From Acinetobacter sp. ANC 3903 (lineage in GTDB: Bacteria; Pseudomonadota; Gammaproteobacteria; Pseudomonadales; Moraxellaceae), in contig NZ_NEGA01000004.1 of the NCBI RefSeq assembly GCF_002135315.1, positions 124,001 to 188,000 of the forward strand: a stretch of DNA of 64,000 nucleotides, in the 5' to 3' direction. This document shows, in pieces, positions 59,501 to 64,000 of this stretch. Made by a program: the position numbers and the translations under genes. How positions within the stretch are numbered: position 1 is the stretch's first letter; each line of letters begins with the position of its first letter. The notes beneath the pieces are model-generated. The model was not told the origin of the DNA. It ran no database searches and was given only the letters and a program-made list of their open reading frames with translations.

Positions 59501-60061
59501 ATGAATACACATGTCCGTAAAGCAATCATATATAGATATTGGCATATATCTATATTGCTGCTTACGGCCGTTTTTTTTGTTTCATATTATTTTTTAGATA
59601 AACATCTGGGTTCTGCGGAAATCAAGCTAAATGGATGGGCTCAAATTCTTGCGTTGCCCACCTTGCTCTCTCCTATTGCCTATCTTGTATCTAATTATCA
59701 AAAGATTAATGAAAGCAAAGACATTAAGGGTATTAGTGTCCTTGAAAGAAATGCTCTTAGAGGTATTATTAATCAGAGATGTAGTGATATCTTATATACA
59801 GTTTTATTAGCTACGCTCATATCTATTGTAATCACGGGTTATAGTGTGTTTGCACAACAAAATAGTGAACTCATAAAGCCAATGAAGCTTTCTTTATTTT
59901 TATCAATAATTATCAGCTATGTTGTAACTTGTTTTTTTTGGATTTATTCTGCTTTCTTGGCTATTTCAGAGTTAACCGATTATAAATCAGATATTCAGCA
60001 ACGAATTGATAAAGATGGTAATAAAGAGAATTTTGAAAAGTTACTACGATCTGATGATTAG
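59501..60061 (+). CDS. Four-helix membrane protein (RexB-like partner)
   Basis: 186 residues. Membrane helices at about 14-31 (ISILLLTAVFFVSYYFL), 47-64 (AQILALPTLLSPIAYLVS), 97-117 (ILYTVLLATLISIVITGYSVF) and 130-155 (LSLFLSIIISYVVTCFFWIY). Between helices 2 and 3 is a short polar stretch; the C-terminus is charged. Lambda RexB is also a small four-helix inner-membrane ion channel, encoded directly after rexA. The pair would depolarise the membrane upon phage attack (inference). RBS GAGAGAGAT. Confidence 0.55.
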   Translation: MNTHVRKAIIYRYWHISILLLTAVFFVSYYFLDKHLGSAEIKLNGWAQILALPTLLSPIAYLVSNYQKINESKDIKGISVLERNALRGIINQRCSDILYTVLLATLISIVITGYSVFAQQNSELIKPMKLSLFLSIIISYVVTCFFWIYSAFLAISELTDYKSDIQQRIDKDGNKENFEKLLRSDD

Positions 60062-60206
60062 AACTAAACATAAACTCAACTCTATGCCAGCGGTGAGCTT
60101 GTAATTATGAATTGTCTACTTCGAATTCTGAAAACATAATGCTGGCGAATCAATTATACTTTTAATTTTGAATATTTAATAAATTTATTAAATGAGGCGT
60201 ATGTTT

Positions 60207-61169
60207 ATGATCGTCATCACTGGACTTAATACATATAGTATTTACAACCTACCACCTTTAAAAAAAACAATTAAAGAATGTTTTAATATTGATAGCGAAA
60301 CAAAAAAACCTTTAAATATTCAACAGCTATCTAAACGCATCGGAGAGAATCCAAGCCTTCTGTTATGTGCAATGCTGACGACGGATTCGATGTGTAGTAA
60401 GTTTGGTGTTGAGTGCTTAATTGAAGTGCTTTCTGGTATTGCTGATAATAATCCAGTACATGTTGCTACGCTTGATTATGGCCCACGTCAAACTAGACCA
60501 TTTAATTTCACACTAACAACCCGCGGCTTCCTCAATGAAGTATTTAATTCTATTAACGAGCTGTTATGTGAGCGCAACCAGGCATGTTTTAGTTTTACGT
60601 TTATACCAGAGAATAAAATCACAAAGTCAGATTTACGAAGTGGTCAATCAAACCTCTATGGAACATTCTCGCTTGATTTGACAATAGAGCTACATATGAC
60701 AATTTTCGCTGATGAAATAAATCAAAATATGGAGCAGCAAAAAAGAATACAGAAAGATTTTTTAATAGGGAGAGTTGTCGTTGAGTTTGATGGCATACAA
60801 CACCTTAGCGATGAACAAGTCAGAAAGGATAAGCTTCGTGACTCAATGATTCAGGGCGAAGGTTGTACTGTATTTCGTATTCAAATGCCATACCAGCAGG
60901 ATGGTACAGGTAGTAGTAAAGTTAACAAAGAGAATCTTTCAACTTTACTCAATGGTCAAGTTGAAGATATAAAAAATCACTTTAGAAATCGACTTCATGA
61001 GGCTATTTCTATCAACTATTTACTACGATCATTAATTAAAAGTAATCTTCAAAAACTGCCACAATCCCAATTAAATGAAATGGTAAATAAGCCCTCATTT
61101 AGGGCTAATCTCCCGTCCCAATTCACCAATGACTTGATCACACAAGCCGCCATATTCAAAAATATCTAA
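60207..61169 (+). CDS. PD-(D/E)XK/Vsr-like nuclease-fold protein (cargo next to attR)
   Basis: 320 residues. ATG 60207 is chosen because GAGGCG stands 7 bases upstream (the open frame begins at 60192). Near residue 195 is RVVVEFDGIQHLSDEQVRKD followed by KLRDSMIQGEGCTVFRIQMP. This is the Asp/Glu-x-Asp-Gly-x-Gln-His... Arg-Asp... Gly...Arg-Ile pattern of Vsr/DUF559-type endonucleases. The remainder is unassigned. Being the last gene before attR and behind the RexAB-like pair, it may be a defence component. Target unknown. Confidence 0.6.
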   Translation: MIVITGLNTYSIYNLPPLKKTIKECFNIDSETKKPLNIQQLSKRIGENPSLLLCAMLTTDSMCSKFGVECLIEVLSGIADNNPVHVATLDYGPRQTRPFNFTLTTRGFLNEVFNSINELLCERNQACFSFTFIPENKITKSDLRSGQSNLYGTFSLDLTIELHMTIFADEINQNMEQQKRIQKDFLIGRVVVEFDGIQHLSDEQVRKDKLRDSMIQGEGCTVFRIQMPYQQDGTGSSKVNKENLSTLLNGQVEDIKNHFRNRLHEAISINYLLRSLIKSNLQKLPQSQLNEMVNKPSFRANLPSQFTNDLITQAAIFKNI

Positions 61170-61298
61170 CTGCCCTATTGTGTACTTGTATGTGCACCAT
61201 TCACCTTCCAGTAGGTAATGTTGAATATTAGTCTCTGTTTGCCAGATCATTATGAAGGCATGGCCGTTGTCATAATTTGGTACGCCATTTTCAACTCG
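61095..61298 (-). pseudogene. Third, decayed copy of the small DNA-binding gene
   Basis: On the reverse strand the frame reads VENGVPNYDNGHAFIMIWQT and then EGEWCTYKYTIGQLDI. It aligns with RGGNPNFEHGEAFIELWKAE and EGEWQTYKYEVGQLEL of the 44432 gene. The N-terminal helix-turn-helix part is lost (stop TAG upstream at 61329-61331) and the 3' end runs antisense into the nuclease gene. Third copy, again inverted. Confidence 0.65.
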
Positions 61299-61502
61299 AA
61301 TTGTTTGTTCTTTTTCTCTTATACCAATCTATTTATAGCAATCACATGAGTTCGAATCCCTCTTTCTGATCCGAACCCACGTCCCTCTGGAATTTCAGCA
61401 ATACAAAGTACTTAAAGAAATAAGGATACAAATAGGGATATAATTCAAAAACATGAAAGCTCAAACACAACAATGACAAGCATTATATCGTAAAGTTCTA
61501 TC

Positions 61503-61520
61503 CCCGCAGGGCGCACCACC
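61503..61520. other. attR core
   Basis: CCCGCAGGGCGCACCACC, identical to 37759-37776 at the tRNA-Arg 3' end, marking the right end of the island. GTTC eight bases to the left matches the tRNA T-loop, so the similarity extends beyond the core. Confidence 0.9.
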
Positions 61521-61676
61521 TTTATGAGGTAGAGTTAAATTTACAAACTATTTAATTTAAAATCAATAAATTAAAAAGATATACAAGCACAATTAGCCTA
61601 TAGTTTCCTCTTAACATTTAGATGTTTTTTTACAATAAAAGATCTCATCACAAAAATCTCTTAACTTCAGTTAGGG

Positions 61677-62744
61677 TCAAATCCCAGACAAATAATTTTC
61701 AATTTCATCGACTGCGGCTCTGGCTGTTCTTGATACCCCAATTATGGTGGTCGAAGCCATCCCTGTCCATTCTCCATACCCGACTAACCACAAGTGAGGT
61801 ATCTTGACCGATCTTCCATTCTTAACATCTACCGAATCATCTGACTCTATCACCCCTAGACTTCTTAGATGATCTAATGAAGCTTTAAATCCGGTACACC
61901 AGATCACGGCATCGACTTGCTCTTTTGAGCCATCCGGCCAAACGACTGCATCTGCTGTAAATGATTTAAAAGGAGCCTGACTATGGAGAACTCCTCGCTC
62001 CCTTGCTTCCTTAACACTATCAATCATCACAATATCACCCAAGCCACCCACGGGCTGATCGATTGCTCTTCCCTCTTGCTGTGCTTTTAAACGCTCCGTA
62101 GCTCTCAGAAACAGTACACGCCCATCTACATCATCAGATAAAAACTGGGGTGGAGTTTGGGTTACCCAAATCGTTTGAGCAACTTGAGAAACTTCAGCCA
62201 GTATTTGTGCACCAGAGTTTCCCCCTCCAACAACGATGATTTTTTTATTTTTAAATGGTGCGGCATTTATATAGTGTGCTGAATGAAGCTGGATCCCTTG
62301 AAAGTTTTCACGCCCATCATAATCAGGAATAAAAGGCTGGCTCCATGTTCCTGTGGCACTCACCACAGCCTTGGCTCTCCAAAACTTTTCTTTAGCATAC
62401 ACATCAAGATAGCCCGCATGAGATTCAACCCGATCGATATGAACTGGCCGAACCACGGGAAACTGATATCTGTGTTCATAAGCCGATAAATACTGGATAA
62501 CCTCATTCCTGGTCGGATAGGTCTGCTCAGTGGTTGGCATCATCCAGCCTGACAATGAGCTCCAGGTATTGGGAGAAAAAAGGCGCAATGACTCCCAGGC
62601 ATGCTGCCAGGCTCCGCCCGCTTGATCTTGATCATCTAAAATAATAAATGGTATTTTCTTTCGCTTTAAAAAATAAGCCGTAGATAAAGCGGCCTGTCCG
62701 CCCCCAATAATGATCACATCGATTTCAGTCTGTTGATAATTCAA
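61677..62744 (-). CDS. ArsO-type NAD(P)H-dependent flavin monooxygenase
   Basis: 355 residues. FAD site [15 protein letters not shown] (about 12-26) and NAD(P) site [14 protein letters not shown] (about 175-190) form the two Rossmann folds of flavin monooxygenases. [20 protein letters not shown] and [15 protein letters not shown] are family-specific stretches. In arsenic operons ArsO-type enzymes modify thiolated or methylated arsenicals, but no arsR, arsB or arsC gene is seen here, so the role is only inferred. First chromosomal gene after attR. Confidence 0.82.
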   Translation of the reverse strand: MNYQQTEIDVIIIGGGQAALSTAYFLKRKKIPFIILDDQDQAGGAWQHAWESLRLFSPNTWSSLSGWMMPTTEQTYPTRNEVIQYLSAYEHRYQFPVVRPVHIDRVESHAGYLDVYAKEKFWRAKAVVSATGTWSQPFIPDYDGRENFQGIQLHSAHYINAAPFKNKKIIVVGGGNSGAQILAEVSQVAQTIWVTQTPPQFLSDDVDGRVLFLRATERLKAQQEGRAIDQPVGGLGDIVMIDSVKEARERGVLHSQAPFKSFTADAVVWPDGSKEQVDAVIWCTGFKASLDHLRSLGVIESDDSVDVKNGRSVKIPHLWLVGYGEWTGMASTTIIGVSRTARAAVDEIENYLSGI

Positions 62745-63437
62745 AGCTTTTTCCCCTGTTCTTGTTTCAGAGATTTTTCTGCATTCTGTGTAGCCATACA
62801 GCCTGAACCGGCTGAACTAATCGCTGTATGGTAAACCTTATATCAATATTACCTACAGCAAAGACACCATCTACAACAGTGACAGTGAAGCCATTCGCTA
62901 CCCCCTATGAATCTGGATAAAACTATCATGCAGGTTCAACTATTTTTTAAACAAAATTTGGGCAAATCATATGCCAGTTATCAGTTCGGTCATTGTGGTC
63001 AATTGCCTGCCAATTGCACTATAGCCACTGTATACCGCGACAATTTAAAAAATCGATAGTGAAATTTACAGTCAGTTGATATGTTATTAAGGGCTGGCCT
63101 AAAATCTGGTTGTTGAGTTGCTCAACCATTCAAATAAAATGGTCAGCATAACAACGCCTGCCTAATACTATATGGGCATCAAACTTATGCAAATTGAGAT
63201 ATTTTATGGGTGAATTTTAGAACAATTTAATTTAAAAATTTATAGAATATTCATGTAACTTATATTAGAATTCATTTACAATTGTATTTTTATTGATCTA
63301 TCTAACCATATTATTGCTTAGCGTACACGATTACTGGTGCTAAATATAAGCAGTTATTGGTCAAACAATGATTCATGAAAGACATCTAATAACGTACTCA
63401 CATATAGAGTATTAATTATATTAAAAAAGGAAAGGTT
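62745..63437. other. Long intergenic region before the pilin genes
   Basis: 693 bases with scattered short frames only: a 50-codon plus-strand frame from 62907 to 63059 and a reverse-strand run at about 62770-62900 that reads like a broken beta-rich protein (GVANGFTVTVVDGVFAVG). Neither has a good RBS or a recognised family. The AT-rich 63190-63437 part should carry the promoter of the pilin-like gene; AAAAGGAAAGG is its RBS. Confidence 0.4.
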
Positions 63438-63917
63438 ATGAAAAAATCAAATTATTCGTTATTCGCCATAACCATCTTATCCACTCTTGCCCATACTCAA
63501 AGCTCGAATAACAACTCTACCACCTTCAAAGTACAAATGACCGTCACTGAACGATGTGATATCGAAACGGGTCAAGCTCAAAATGTCGACTTTGGTACAA
63601 TTCAAAGGTCTTCAGGCGCACTCACCTCCTCCGGGTCATTAAATGTCGTCTGTACTGAAGGTACCCCTTATGCCATTACCTTGCATAGCGACAAAGCTTT
63701 AAAAAATACCCAGGATAACTCGATTCAAATTCCTTACCAGTTATATCAGGATGCAGCTTATAAAGTGGTATGGGGAGAAAGTTCTCAGGAAAGTTTCACC
63801 CAATCAGGTACCGGAACTGACCAGCCATTTAAAGTGTGGGCAAAAATTGAAGATGGTAAAACCAATGTACCTGCCGGCACCTATAGCGATACTGTCGTAG
63901 CGACAGTAACGTATTAA
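63438..63917 (+). CDS. Spore-coat-U-domain secreted protein (Csu-like pilin)
   Basis: 159 residues with a signal peptide (NYSLFAITILSTLAHTQ). The SCPU domain is seen as TFKVQMTVTERCDIE, QNVDFGTI, SLNVVCTEGTPYAITLHSDK and GTYSDTVVATVTY, with the two cysteines (CDIE and VVCTEG) of the fold. Such proteins are subunits of Csu-type chaperone-usher pili used in biofilm formation. It ends directly against the convergent gene at 63918. Confidence 0.85.
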   Translation: MKKSNYSLFAITILSTLAHTQSSNNNSTTFKVQMTVTERCDIETGQAQNVDFGTIQRSSGALTSSGSLNVVCTEGTPYAITLHSDKALKNTQDNSIQIPYQLYQDAAYKVVWGESSQESFTQSGTGTDQPFKVWAKIEDGKTNVPAGTYSDTVVATVTY

Positions 63918-64000
63918 TCAATACGTTAAGGTCACGGTAATGGTATCTTGATAATCACCTGCACTTTGCACGTTTTGTTTAGGTACTTTGCCATAAACCG
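63918..64000 (-). CDS. Partial spore-coat-U-domain protein (C-terminus only)
   Basis: Only the last 26 residues and stop are in the window: VYGKVPKQNVQSAGDYQDTI ending TVTLTY. The ending matches GTYSDTVVATVTY of the neighbour, the conserved last strand of the SCPU domain. It is convergent with that gene with no base between the two stops. The rest lies beyond the edge. Confidence 0.75.
   Translation of the reverse strand, partial: VYGKVPKQNVQSAGDYQDTITVTLTY

Larger units (their letters stand above)
37759..61520. mobile_element. Integrated phage-like island, about 23.8 kb, in tRNA-Arg
   Basis: Bounded by an 18-bp direct repeat, with a tyrosine integrase at the left end. The left arm reads rightward (integrase, regulators, KilA-N, replication), the middle has a GTGTAAC iteron array, and the right arm reads leftward (two secreted proteins, three ejection proteins, small regulators). 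The end carries cargo. I recognise no terminase, portal, capsid, tail, holin or endolysin gene, so it is either a deleted prophage or a satellite-like element. Decayed inverted copies of the replication module and of a small DNA-binding gene show a composite origin. Confidence 0.9.

Noticed and set aside
61340..61370. GAGTTCGAATCCCTC resembling a tRNA T-arm
   Set aside because: The flanking bases do not give a T stem or the other tRNA arms; it is an isolated match.
37759..61520. CRISPR array in the island
   Set aside because: The repeated sequences are short iterons or palindromes with irregular spacing and no cas genes, so they are not CRISPR repeats.
62907..63059. 50-codon plus-strand frame in the intergenic region
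   Set aside because: No ribosome binding site and no recognisable family; within the size expected by chance in this base composition.

Overview
The window looks like an Acinetobacter chromosome (moderately AT-rich, Gram-negative). The reasons are a pmrC-pmrA-pmrB operon in the order known from Acinetobacter, a murG-murC cell wall pair, Csu-type spore-coat-U pilin genes, an ArsO-type monooxygenase, and several proteins recalled as typical of the genus. Everything here was read by eye; no database search was run.

Layout. 1-9070 is housekeeping: murC (cut by the left edge), murG, gshB, a DUF3565 gene, a fused insertion-sequence remnant, a short-chain dehydrogenase, a conserved hypothetical gene and valS. 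9075-12440 is a small accessory patch: a very AT-rich gene joining a possible nuclease domain to a SIR2 domain (defence candidate), a DUF559 endonuclease-like gene between palindromic repeats, and a complete IS3-family element inserted in the outermost repeat. 12456-37668 is chromosomal: J-domain protein, DUF421 membrane protein, gltIJKL-type uptake operon, alpha carbonic anhydrase, ammonium transporter, HAD phosphatase, a PAP2 phosphatase and the pmrCAB operon (both with PmrA-box-like repeats), porin, AmpG-like transporter, acyltransferase, patatin lipoprotein, NfeD/SPFH pair, putP, ispA, prpF and an amino acid permease.

37699-61520 is an integrated phage-like island. Its integrase lies next to a tRNA-Arg(CCT) gene, and the last 18 bases of that target recur at 61503-61520, giving attL and attR. 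The left arm (+ strand) holds integrase, an orphan gene, an AlpA-like regulator, a KilA-N antirepressor, an O-like replication protein with internal iterons, DnaB and a small DNA-binding protein. A seven-copy, helically phased GTGTAAC array separates this from the right arm (- strand), which carries three large intact DNA-ejection (internal virion) proteins but no terminase, portal, capsid, tail or lysis gene that I can recognise. The replication/iteron module and the small DNA-binding gene recur as decayed inverted copies in the right half, so the island is a composite. Its right end carries cargo: small secreted proteins, a TPR/CFI-box protein, a two-gene module resembling lambda RexA/RexB, and a nuclease-like gene next to attR.

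61677-64000 returns to the chromosome: an ArsO-like monooxygenase and two convergent spore-coat-U-domain pilin genes, the second cut by the window edge.

Main candidates for something new: the nuclease-SIR2 fusion, the RexAB-like pair, and an island that keeps only ejection proteins and may be a satellite or a composite prophage.
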